From contig CAYGJS010000044.1 of NCBI GenBank assembly GCA_964350435.1, positions 1 through 13,045 of the forward strand: a stretch of 13,045 nt of DNA. The letters run 5' to 3'. The notes under the pieces were generated by a model. It ran no database searches, was not told the origin of the DNA, and saw only the letters and a list, made by a program, of their open reading frames with translations. This stretch comes from TMED27 sp964350435. GTDB taxonomy: Bacteria; Pseudomonadota; Alphaproteobacteria; Micavibrionales; Micavibrionaceae. The position numbers and the translations under genes were made by a program. Positions 1 to 6,222 of this stretch are shown one piece after another; position 1 is the first letter of the stretch; every line of letters starts with the position of its first letter.

Positions 1-113
1 CATACAGCATAACACACCCACATAATACGTCCAATCAATATTTTAAATTACTATATCAACACTATTCCCCACATTAAAAAAGATTAAAATCTGAAAGTTC
101 GGAAGGCTTAAAC

Positions 114-647
114 ATGACAGAAAATAATCAGACTTACATGATTGCCAAGGCGATAAACTTTGCAGCCGTTAAACATACAGATCAACGACGCAAAGGATCG
201 CGAGGCGAGCCTTACATTAATCATGTTTCAGAAGTGGCTTGGACTTTGGCTCGGCATACAGAAGGGAAGGACTTCAATCTGGTTATAGCAGGCATGCTTC
301 ATGACACAGTCGAGGATACGGATACAACTTTTGAAGAATTAGAAAAAGAATTTGGCAAGGATGTTGCGGCTCTGGTCAAAGAAGTCACAGATGATAAATC
401 GCTATCAAAACAAACGCGCAAACAGCTGCAAATTGAAAATGCGCCAAAAAAATCAGATCGCGGTAAAATGCTTAAAATGGCGGACAAAATCAGCAATCTT
501 CGTGCATTGCTGCATAGCCCGCCAGCAGAATGGACAGAAGAGCGCCGAAATGCATACTTTGATTGGGCCAAAGATGTTGTGGCCGGTTGCAGAGGCGTTA
601 ATGAGGGGCTAGAACGGGAGTTTGATGACCTCCATGCGAGGCGATAA
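114..647 (+). CDS. HD-domain small alarmone (p)ppGpp hydrolase-like protein
   Basis: This 177-residue protein is a single HD metal-dependent hydrolase domain of the RelA/SpoT hydrolase (MESH1-like) type. Visible motifs are RRKGSRGEPYINH (residues 25-37), the metal-binding HDTVED (63-68) and KMADKISNLR (121-130). These match the catalytic residues of RelA/SpoT hydrolase domains (R, H, HD, ED and the later D and N). There is no synthetase, TGS or ACT domain, and the length suits a stand-alone hydrolase. From the family, the expected role is cytosolic removal of the 3'-pyrophosphate of (p)ppGpp; another nucleotide substrate is possible. The ATG follows GGAAGG with 7 nt spacing. The gene stands alone, about 200 bp from the next gene, and its codon use is more A+T-rich than that of the genes to its right. 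The fold assignment is firm; the exact substrate is inferred. Confidence 0.85.
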   Translation: MTENNQTYMIAKAINFAAVKHTDQRRKGSRGEPYINHVSEVAWTLARHTEGKDFNLVIAGMLHDTVEDTDTTFEELEKEFGKDVAALVKEVTDDKSLSKQTRKQLQIENAPKKSDRGKMLKMADKISNLRALLHSPPAEWTEERRNAYFDWAKDVVAGCRGVNEGLEREFDDLHARR

Positions 648-660
648 TTTAGGGAGCTGT

Positions 661-690
661 CGCCTAATAATAGTGTTTGAGGCGGTTTTT
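661..690 (+). terminator. Possible weak rho-independent terminator
   Basis: CGCCT at 661-665 pairs with AGGCG at 680-684 across a 14-nt loop and is followed directly by GTTTTT. It sits 14 bp after the stop of the HD gene. The stem is short and the loop large, so this is only a candidate. I see nothing else certain in the remaining sequence up to 851. Confidence 0.3.
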
Positions 691-851
691 AAGGGCATCC
701 AAGATCTGTTTTGACGAGCCGCATTCACCCTCCATTCGCTTTCTTACAGATGCCAGAGAAGATTTTTCGGGTCTTTTGCGTTTCCGGGGTTATTCTAGAC
801 TCTTGCACAAGGGTGGGCAAAAGGATTGAATGAGAGGGGAGGAATGTTTTG

Positions 852-1364
852 ATGCATGATTTGATTGCCAAGATGGATTATCAATGTGAGGGCGCGCCGG
901 ATGCGGCGATGTTTGCGCTTTGGCGGGCGGTGCTGTCGCTGGTGCATGTGGATGACGAAGTGGATGATCTGGAAGATTATTTCGTGCAGAGCGTGACGCA
1001 GATTTTTAAATTTTCCGAGGAGCAAAAGGCGCAAGTGGACGCCGATATGACGGCGCAGGCTGATCCGAGGGCGTTGTTTAAAGCGATTGAAGGGCAGGCG
1101 CACCGCGCGCAGTTTTTTCGTTTGGCGCGGATTGTGGTGTGGTGCGACGGGGTTTTGCATGATGACGAGATGGAAATCGTAAACGGGATTCGTGATGATT
1201 TGGGGGCGGAGGCCGCGCTTTATGAATCGGAGCTGCGGTGGATGGATCGGAGACCTGACTTACCGCTGGGGGAGCGTGCGAGCATTCCCGAAGAAGCGAT
1301 GATCAAGAATATGATTTACCAGATGATTGCATTTTACAAAGAATTGGGCGAGACGCGGGCATGA
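852..1364 (+). CDS. TerB-like protein (first of a tandem pair)
   Basis: This 170-residue, mostly helical, cytosolic protein resembles the TerB/DjlA-N tellurite-resistance-like family. Two acidic helix-loop segments are typical of the fold: LVHVDDEVDDLE near residues 31-42 and VVWCDGVLHDDE near 97-108. TerB domains bind metal ions and occur in stress-response and membrane-associated assemblies, but no precise function can be given here. The ATG at 852 is preferred because GGGGAGG lies 9 nt upstream; the TTG one codon earlier is less likely. The stop overlaps the start of the next gene (ATGA), indicating translational coupling. The next protein is a paralogue with the same spacing of both acidic motifs. 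Confidence 0.65.
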   Translation: MHDLIAKMDYQCEGAPDAAMFALWRAVLSLVHVDDEVDDLEDYFVQSVTQIFKFSEEQKAQVDADMTAQADPRALFKAIEGQAHRAQFFRLARIVVWCDGVLHDDEMEIVNGIRDDLGAEAALYESELRWMDRRPDLPLGERASIPEEAMIKNMIYQMIAFYKELGETRA

Positions 1365-1822
1365 GTGTGACCGAGAGCAAGTTTTATATGTGGCGGGCGT
1401 TGTTTGCGCTGGCGCATGCGGATTTTATCGTCAGCCCAGAGGAAATTCGGTTTATGGCTGAAGCGATGGAGGATGTGCCGTTTTCGGAAGTGCAATACGC
1501 ACAGTTGATTAAGGATTTGAAGGATCCCGCGGATATTGAGGAGATGTTTCAGAAGATTTCGGATGTGGGTGATCAAGCGGCGTTTTTTAAATTTGCGCAT
1601 GTGCTGGTGCATATTGATGGAGATTACGGGCAGGAGGAGCAAGAGGTGATGCTGCGCTTGAAGGCGTTGCATATGCAGCGGCCTGATCTGGATAGGCTGG
1701 TCGGGAATATTGCGCTGGAACTGGAGGTTAATGAGCCGCCAGTGGCTTCGCCTGATCAGAGCGCGGCGGCGCAGCCGCATACGGTGATATCAGCCTTTCG
1801 GCATTGGTTTTTGAGGACATGA
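1361..1822 (+). CDS. TerB-like protein (second of a tandem pair)
   Basis: This 153-residue protein is a paralogue of its upstream neighbour. MWRALFALAHADFIVSPEE (residues 10-28) aligns with LWRAVLSLVHVDDEVDDLE, and AAFFKFAHVLVHIDGDYGQEE with AQFFRLARIVVWCDGVLHDDE. Both acidic motifs are of the TerB type. The C-terminal 30 residues are Pro/Ala/Ser-rich and probably disordered, ending in a short hydrophobic-basic tail. Its ATG overlaps the previous stop by four bases, so the two proteins are probably made together and may form a heterodimer. It ends 12 bp from the stop of the convergent lipoprotein gene. The molecular role is unknown. Confidence 0.65.
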   Translation: MSVTESKFYMWRALFALAHADFIVSPEEIRFMAEAMEDVPFSEVQYAQLIKDLKDPADIEEMFQKISDVGDQAAFFKFAHVLVHIDGDYGQEEQEVMLRLKALHMQRPDLDRLVGNIALELEVNEPPVASPDQSAAAQPHTVISAFRHWFLRT

Positions 1823-1834
1823 TCTTTGAGGGTG

Positions 1835-2386
1835 TTATTCGCGAAACACCCGGATGTAGTCGTTCATCGCGAAGCGTTCATAAGGCGGAAGGGTATCGGG
1901 GTTGGTTGGGTATTTATGACCGTCATATTGCATGGCGACGTCTTTGGCGCTGGTCCAGCGGCCAGATACGCGCACGACGAGGTCTTTCCAGCCATTGGTT
2001 TCTTCTTCGCTGATGTAGAGGGGTTCGCGGATCGGCTCTATGGAGTTGACGACGGAGAAGCTGTCATTGGCAGCTTTCATCACCAGCATGGAGCATCCGT
2101 CTTTACCGCACCAATAGCCGTATGGGGTTTCAAATAGCACGAGAGCATCCCGCCTGCCATCCTTGTTCAGGTCAAAGCGCACGACTTTATAGCGGGAGGC
2201 GGCGGGGGCCTGGGCGCGCGTAAGGAAGGCTTTGACGTCGCGTTTGAGGACGGCGTCGCTGGGGTCTATGATCGGCGGCGGCATGATGGTCAGCCTTTGT
2301 TTACCTGAGCTTGGGGCAGGCGAAGAACACGCCGACAGCCCGATTCCTGCGAAGAGCAGACATAGCAATATTCGAAAATGATTCAT
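1835..2386 (-). CDS. Putative lipoprotein of unknown function
   Basis: The 183-residue product begins MNHFRILLCLLFAGIGLSAC, a classic lipoprotein signal with lipobox LSAC and the lipidated cysteine at residue 20, so it should be membrane-anchored in the cell envelope. A Pro/Ser-rich linker follows. Near residues 70-80 the segment DLNKDGRRDALV resembles a calcium-binding DxNxDGxxD loop of the FG-GAP/VCBS type. Two cysteines in WCGKDGC may form a disulphide. The frame is open upstream to 2551, but the start at 2386 is chosen because it puts the signal peptide at the N-terminus; the ribosome site there is weak. It is divergent from fdxA with a 121-bp shared control region. I do not recognise the family. 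Confidence 0.65.
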   Translation of the reverse strand: MNHFRILLCLLFAGIGLSACSSPAPSSGKQRLTIMPPPIIDPSDAVLKRDVKAFLTRAQAPAASRYKVVRFDLNKDGRRDALVLFETPYGYWCGKDGCSMLVMKAANDSFSVVNSIEPIREPLYISEEETNGWKDLVVRVSGRWTSAKDVAMQYDGHKYPTNPDTLPPYERFAMNDYIRVFRE

Positions 2387-2444
2387 GATCCCAATATATG
2401 CGGCGGCGCGGCAAAGAGATATCGTAAAAATTGTGTTTTCCCCA

Positions 2445-2490
2445 TTGCGTTCAAATGCACCTGCGGATAATGTTTCTCGCTGAAATGCAC
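2445..2490 (+). promoter_or_regulatory. Candidate fdxA promoter with a repeated 8-mer
   Basis: TTGCGT at 2445-2450 and GATAAT at 2466-2471 could be -35 and -10 boxes, although the 15-nt spacing is short. AAATGCAC occurs twice, at 2453-2460 and 2483-2490, exactly 30 bp apart, one copy between the boxes and one downstream. A regulator binding one face of the helix would fit this, but it could be chance. Confidence 0.25.
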
Positions 2491-2507
2491 TTAAGGAGGC
2501 TCTGCCC

Positions 2508-2849
2508 ATGACCTTTGTGGTCACAGATGTTTGTATTAAATGTAAGTACACCGATTGTGTGGAAGTGTGTCCCGTGGATTGTTTTTACGAGGGCGAGAAC
2601 ATGCTCGTGATCAATCCCGATGAATGCATTGATTGCGGGGTGTGTGAGCCGGAATGCCCGATTGATGCGATTTTGCCGGATACGGATCCTGCGGCGGAAA
2701 AATGGCTGGATCTGAACCGTGAGTATTCCGAAGGCAAGTGGCCGAACATTACCGAAACCAAGCCTGCTATGGCGGAAGCGGAAGAGATGAAATCGGTTGC
2801 GGGTAAGTATCCCGAGCATTTTAGCGCCGAGCCAGGCGAAGGAGACTAA
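2508..2849 (+). CDS. fdxA: FdxA-type 7Fe ferredoxin
   Basis: This 113-residue soluble electron carrier holds one [3Fe-4S] and one [4Fe-4S] cluster. Cysteines at 9, 12, 17, 21, 25, 40, 43, 46 and 50 reproduce, shifted by one, the pattern of Azotobacter ferredoxin I. By that family, C9, C17 and C50 bind the 3Fe cluster and C21, C40, C43 and C46 the 4Fe cluster. The long acidic C-terminal tail, from about residue 60, is usual for this class. AAGGAGG lies 8 nt before the ATG. The lipoprotein gene is divergent upstream and a cysteine synthase follows in the same direction, with a palindromic repeat between. The physiological partner cannot be read from context. Confidence 0.95.
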   Translation: MTFVVTDVCIKCKYTDCVEVCPVDCFYEGENMLVINPDECIDCGVCEPECPIDAILPDTDPAAEKWLDLNREYSEGKWPNITETKPAMAEAEEMKSVAGKYPEHFSAEPGEGD

Positions 2850-2852
2850 CTC

Positions 2853-2935
2853 GTCATTGCGAGGAGGCATTAAAGGCCGACGAAGCCATCTATTTCCTTG
2901 ATCGTATGGATTGCTTCGCTTAGGCTCGCAATGAC
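2853..2935. repeat. Imperfect palindromic repeat (GTCATTGCGAG type)
   Basis: GTCATTGCGAG at 2853-2863 is an exact inverted repeat of CTCGCAATGAC at 2925-2935. Inside it, CGAAGCCATC at 2881-2890 pairs with GATTGCTTCG at 2909-2918 with one mismatch. It fills almost the whole gap between fdxA and cysK, sparing the cysK ribosome site. Short palindromes carrying this kind of end are known as multicopy intergenic repeats in alphaproteobacteria; that it is multicopy here is inference. As RNA it would form a long hairpin. Confidence 0.7.
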
Positions 2936-2956
2936 AATACTGTAAGGAATATTAAC

Positions 2957-3982
2957 ATGAATGCCGATGCCGAAAAGAAACCTGAAGCCCCTAAAGCGGC
3001 TGCGCCGAGTGGGCCGCTCGTGAAAGATGCGCCTGCGCGGGGTAAAATTTATAACAATATTTTAGAAACGATCGGGGCGACGCCGCTTGTGCGCGTGCCC
3101 AAGTTTTCAGAGAAATACGGGCTTGAGGCGGATATTCTGGTGAAGCTGGAATATTTTAACCCCTTGTCTTCGGTTAAAGACCGTATTGCCTTTGCGATGA
3201 TCGAGGCGGCGGAGCAGGCCGGCAAGATTACCCCTGGTAAGACTGTGATTGTCGAGCCGACTTCGGGGAATACGGGGATTGGTCTGGCGTTTGTCTCGGC
3301 GGCGAAGGGGTATCGTCTGATTTTGACGATGCCGGAGAGCATGTCTTTGGAGCGGCGCAAGATGCTGCGGCTTTTGGGGGCGGAGCTTAAGCTTACGCCG
3401 ACGGAAAAAGGGATGAAGGGCGCGATTGAGGCGGCGGCGGAGATTGCGGCGGAGCATGAGGATTCGTTTGTTCCGTCGCAGTTTGATAATCCTGCGAACC
3501 CGCAAATTCACCGTGAAACCACGGCGCTTGAGATTTGGGCGGATACGGATGGTGGGTGCGATATTCTGGTGGCCGGCGTTGGGACTGGCGGGACTTTGAG
3601 CGGGATTTCCAAGGCGTTGAAGCAGAAGAAAGAGGGCTTTAAAACCTATGCGGTCGAGCCGGAGGAAAGCCCTGTGATTTCGGGCGGCGATCCCGGACCC
3701 CATAAAATTCAAGGGATTGGCGCGGGTTTTGTGCCAAAGAATTTAGATACAGCCCTGGTTGACGGTGTGGTGAAGGTGGATAGCGCGACCGCGTTTGAAA
3801 CTGCGCGCGAGATGGCGCGTCTGGAGGGTATTGCGTGCGGGATTTCATCCGGCGCGGCAATGGCGGCCGCCAAGGAAGTGGCGAAAATGCCGGAAAACAA
3901 GGGCAAGCAGATTGTCGTGATTTTGGCGTCCAGCGCGGATCGGTATATCTCCACCGCCCTCTTCGACGGTTTGGAAGAATAA
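2957..3982 (+). CDS. cysK: Cysteine synthase A (O-acetylserine sulfhydrylase)
   Basis: This 341-residue PLP enzyme makes L-cysteine from O-acetylserine and sulfide in the cytosol, the last step of sulfate assimilation. The PLP lysine is K74 in SSVKDR. PTSGNTG (101-107) binds the substrate carboxylate, GVGTGGT (207-213) binds the PLP phosphate, and SSGAA (297-301) contains the serine near the PLP ring nitrogen. The protein is longer than typical CysK because of a roughly 28-residue Ala/Pro/Lys-rich N-terminal extension; AAGGA 8 nt before the ATG supports this start. CysM or cystathionine beta-synthase-like activity cannot be excluded by motif alone. It is the last host-like gene before the element, whose left end lies within about 130 bp of its stop. 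Confidence 0.92.
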   Translation: MNADAEKKPEAPKAAAPSGPLVKDAPARGKIYNNILETIGATPLVRVPKFSEKYGLEADILVKLEYFNPLSSVKDRIAFAMIEAAEQAGKITPGKTVIVEPTSGNTGIGLAFVSAAKGYRLILTMPESMSLERRKMLRLLGAELKLTPTEKGMKGAIEAAAEIAAEHEDSFVPSQFDNPANPQIHRETTALEIWADTDGGCDILVAGVGTGGTLSGISKALKQKKEGFKTYAVEPEESPVISGGDPGPHKIQGIGAGFVPKNLDTALVDGVVKVDSATAFETAREMARLEGIACGISSGAAMAAAKEVAKMPENKGKQIVVILASSADRYISTALFDGLEE

Positions 3983-4100
3983 TCTTTTCATCCTATGAAA
4001 GCCTTTTCAGTCAAGGTTTTCTGCTTTATATCGGACTGTATTGGAAGTGAAGGGATTGCATTTTCCTTGCTAAGTTCTTGTTAAATAAAGATAACATATA

Positions 4101-4215
4101 ATTCGAACTTTAAGTATGCCCCCATAAGTGCCCCCAACTGGATTTTAAACAGCTAATTTATGTTCGAATACAGGGATAATTATAGCACCCCCCACCCCCT
4201 GGGCCACCCCCTATT
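4101..4215. repeat. Left-end repeats: integrase arm-type sites and C-rich tandem
   Basis: ATGCCCCCA at 4116-4124 and GTGCCCCCAA at 4128-4137 form a tandem pair with 12-bp spacing. The second is identical over 10 bp to copies at 12991-13000 and, inverted, 13024-13033. ATTCGAAC at 4101-4108 and GTTCGAAT at 4162-4169 form a perfect inverted pair flanking them. Farther in, CCACCCCCT occurs at 4192-4200 and 4204-4212, again 12 bp apart. The first pair probably binds the integrase N-terminal domain. The role of the others is unknown. No gene is visible between 3983 and 4260. Confidence 0.55.
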
Positions 4216-4224
4216 TCACCGATG

Positions 4225-4246
4225 AAAACACGAACCTACCGGCTCG
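4225..4246 (-). terminator. Possible terminator of the membrane-protein gene
   Basis: Read on the minus strand, CGAGCC pairs with GGTTCG (one G-U) around a GGTA loop, 15 nt after the stop at 4261, and is followed by TGTTTT. The G-U pair exists only on this strand. The stem is short, so this is a modest candidate. Confidence 0.35.
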
Positions 4247-4260
4247 AAAAAATATGCAAT

Positions 4261-4851
4261 TTACCGTTTTTCCACATGGCCGTGATAGTGGCTACGGTCT
4301 GGTTCCCAATCAAACCATATTGCAGTGTCGGGATTGGTCATACCCTGCCGTGCATCTTCCGGCACTGTGACTTCAATACTGGTGACGTTCAGCGGTTTTT
4401 TTCTACCGACCAAGGCAACGAATACATCAAGCGTATAATCGCCTGGAATGAAAAAAGGCTCTGACAGGGCGGTTAGAGAATTAAAGTGATGGTTGGCGGC
4501 AAGGCCGGTTTCACCGACAAACAGGCCGCTCCCGCGCGACAGTTTTTCATCAGCACCATAGCCCCATACGTTGAAGGTCTGTTTTTCCATCCCACGCCGG
4601 ACAACCAGAAACATATTCTCGATCACATGACCGCGCTTGCCGGTACTGTACAGCAGTGCACGTAGGAAGATTTTGGCTTTTGGTTGTGGCCGGTCTGAAA
4701 GAACCTGGCTTTTTGGTACATCATAAGAAAAGGCAACAAAGGAAGGTCTAGTCATCTTGACCGTTCCCCGTCGAAAAACGGTAAACCAAGCTGTACCTGC
4801 TGATACGACCAGGGCCGTGATAGAAATCGCTGTGGTTATTGGGTCTGCCAT
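4261..4851 (-). CDS. Membrane-anchored protein of unknown function
   Basis: The 196-residue product has one N-terminal hydrophobic segment, about residues 5-26 (AISITALVVSAGTAWFTVF), followed by RRG. This suggests a single-pass inner-membrane anchor with the rest in the cytoplasm by the positive-inside rule. The remainder looks beta-rich, with alternating hydrophobic strands (KIFLRALLYSTGKRG, DYTLDVFVALVGRK) as in a beta-sandwich. I see no catalytic motif and do not recognise the family. The ATG lacks a clear Shine-Dalgarno. It is divergent from the nuclease-like gene with only 42 bp between starts, so the two probably share a control region and may be functionally linked. It is the outermost cargo gene at the left end of the element. 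Confidence 0.65.
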   Translation of the reverse strand: MADPITTAISITALVVSAGTAWFTVFRRGTVKMTRPSFVAFSYDVPKSQVLSDRPQPKAKIFLRALLYSTGKRGHVIENMFLVVRRGMEKQTFNVWGYGADEKLSRGSGLFVGETGLAANHHFNSLTALSEPFFIPGDYTLDVFVALVGRKKPLNVTSIEVTVPEDARQGMTNPDTAIWFDWEPDRSHYHGHVEKR

Positions 4852-4863
4852 GTTTATCAGTTT

Positions 4864-4891
4864 ATTGTACGCAGCGGCTATATGCTATAAT
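4864..4891 (+). promoter_or_regulatory. Compact divergent promoter region
   Basis: TATAAT at 4886-4891 with TTGTAC at 4865-4870 (15-nt spacer) could be a plus-strand promoter. On the minus strand TACAAT (4864-4869) could be the -10 of the divergent gene. The two overlap, so expression of one may compete with the other. If the plus-strand boxes are right, transcription would begin near 4898, inside the first codons annotated for the downstream gene. Its message would then be leaderless or use a later start. Confidence 0.35.
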
Positions 4892-4893
4892 TA

Positions 4894-6216
4894 ATGCAAA
4901 TGAAGAAGTCCTTGGAGAAAAGGCATCCAATCCTGCAGTGGCACCATCATTTTGTAGAAGTTGAGAAGAAAACAGAAAAAGATCCAAACGGGATTTATAG
5001 CGCTGGTATGACTGGCGCGATAGCGGCCTATATGAGGCTGGCTTATAACCTTTACCTGATCGCCCATAACAACACAGACATCCAGACCAGGCTAATTAAG
5101 CGCCTGCAAAACCCGGATCAGTTTCAGGGTGCTTATTATGAAACTTTTGTCGCCGCTAATTTTATCAAGGCTGGCTTTGAACTAGAATACGAAGATGAAG
5201 GTGATGGAAGTTCATCGCACTGTGAGTTCACGGCAACATCAAAGAAAACCGGGAAGAAATATTCTGTTGAAGCAAAAACAAGAGCTGTGGCAGGCGTGCT
5301 TGGTAAAAAAGCAGAGAAAGGGAAGGGTGCGAAAGATCATTTTAATGTCAGAAATCAGCTTTACAATGCTTTAAAAAAGGATGCCTCGCATTCACGCATT
5401 GTCTTCATTGATGTCAACGCGCCGGATGTTCCTGTAGAAGATTTTGAAGCTGACTGCTTGATGAAAGCCCTGCAGACCGTGAGGAAAGCAGAAGAAGCTA
5501 TGACCATCAATAAACAACCTGCACCGCCAGCCTATCTGGTTCTTACCAATCACCCTTATCACTACACGCCGGAGTCAACAAATCTGGCTGCTGAGGGTAT
5601 ATTTGACAGTTTCAAAATTGAAGATTTTCAGCATGGGAAATCAGGAACGCTTAGAGAGGCAATAAATGCGCGCGAAAAGCACATTGATATGCATAGGCTA
5701 AGGGATTCCATGAAAGATCATTACGAAATTCCTAGCACCTTTGATGGCGAAAACCCTGAATTTGCCTTCGGTGGCATGCCGTATCCAAAATTCACCATAG
5801 GAAACACATACCTTGTTCCGGATCAAACTGGAAAAGAATTTCCGGGTGTATTAGAGGAAGCGTCAGTCATGGAAAATGAAAAAGCTGTGGTGGGGATTTA
5901 CAAGCTTCCCGATAACCGACGCATTATTGTTAATGGCCCGCTGACAGATAATGAATTGGCTGCGTATCGCCGGCATCCGACAACATTTTTTGGCGTTCAT
6001 AAGCCGAGGCAGCGCTCTGATACGATGATAGAACTTTACGATTTTTTCTATGATACGTATAGAAAGACTCCGCGCGAGAAGCTTTTGGAATTCATGAAAG
6101 ATAGTCCGCAGATCGAGGAATTTAAAGCGATGTCACAGGATATGTTAGCTTCTATATATTCGGAACGAATGGCTATCAATGCTTTTGCACAACGCGAAAA
6201 GAAAGAGCAACATTGA
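4894..6216 (+). CDS. Protein with PD-(D/E)XK nuclease-like signature
   Basis: This 440-residue, probably cytosolic protein shows an order of motifs typical of restriction-endonuclease-fold enzymes. These are an acidic residue in a helix, GAYYETFVAANFIKAGF (E83); then CEF (E111) and a beta-strand with E-x-K in VEAKTR (E126, K128); then NQLYNAL (Q155) in the next helix, like the Q motif of several nucleases. This suggests DNA or RNA cleavage, but E111 replacing the usual Asp makes it provisional. The C-terminal half (about 180-440) has no motif I recognise and may set specificity. The first two possible ATGs are at 4894 and 4900; neither has a good ribosome site, and a TATAAT overlaps just upstream, so the true start is uncertain. 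It converges on the ankyrin gene with 6 bp between stops, and diverges from a membrane protein. Its position in an island makes a defence role plausible. Confidence 0.6.
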   Translation: MQMKKSLEKRHPILQWHHHFVEVEKKTEKDPNGIYSAGMTGAIAAYMRLAYNLYLIAHNNTDIQTRLIKRLQNPDQFQGAYYETFVAANFIKAGFELEYEDEGDGSSSHCEFTATSKKTGKKYSVEAKTRAVAGVLGKKAEKGKGAKDHFNVRNQLYNALKKDASHSRIVFIDVNAPDVPVEDFEADCLMKALQTVRKAEEAMTINKQPAPPAYLVLTNHPYHYTPESTNLAAEGIFDSFKIEDFQHGKSGTLREAINAREKHIDMHRLRDSMKDHYEIPSTFDGENPEFAFGGMPYPKFTIGNTYLVPDQTGKEFPGVLEEASVMENEKAVVGIYKLPDNRRIIVNGPLTDNELAAYRRHPTTFFGVHKPRQRSDTMIELYDFFYDTYRKTPREKLLEFMKDSPQIEEFKAMSQDMLASIYSERMAINAFAQREKKEQH

Positions 6217-6222
6217 AGCCGA

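Noticed and set aside
1334..1780. Minus-strand open frame opposite the second TerB-like gene
   Set aside because: Composition is skewed to Arg, His and Leu without any domain, and the plus-strand gene has a paralogue next to it.
3107..3712. Long minus-strand open frame opposite cysK (201 codons)
   Set aside because: It is Arg-rich, of the kind produced by the complement of a G+C-rich gene. The plus strand clearly encodes the enzyme with all its motifs.
3984..4000. Terminator after cysK (TTTCAT CCT ATGAAA)
   Set aside because: The stem is six A/T-rich pairs and there is no proper T-run after it.
4101..4169. ATTCGAAC and GTTCGAAT as T-loops of tRNA genes or remnants
   Set aside because: The bases next to these motifs do not form a T-stem, and no acceptor or anticodon arm fits on either strand. 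I treat them only as an inverted pair.
4222..4464. Plus-strand frame at the element's left end
   Set aside because: It overlaps the C-terminal half of the membrane-protein gene on the other strand, has no ribosome site, and its sequence shows no domain.
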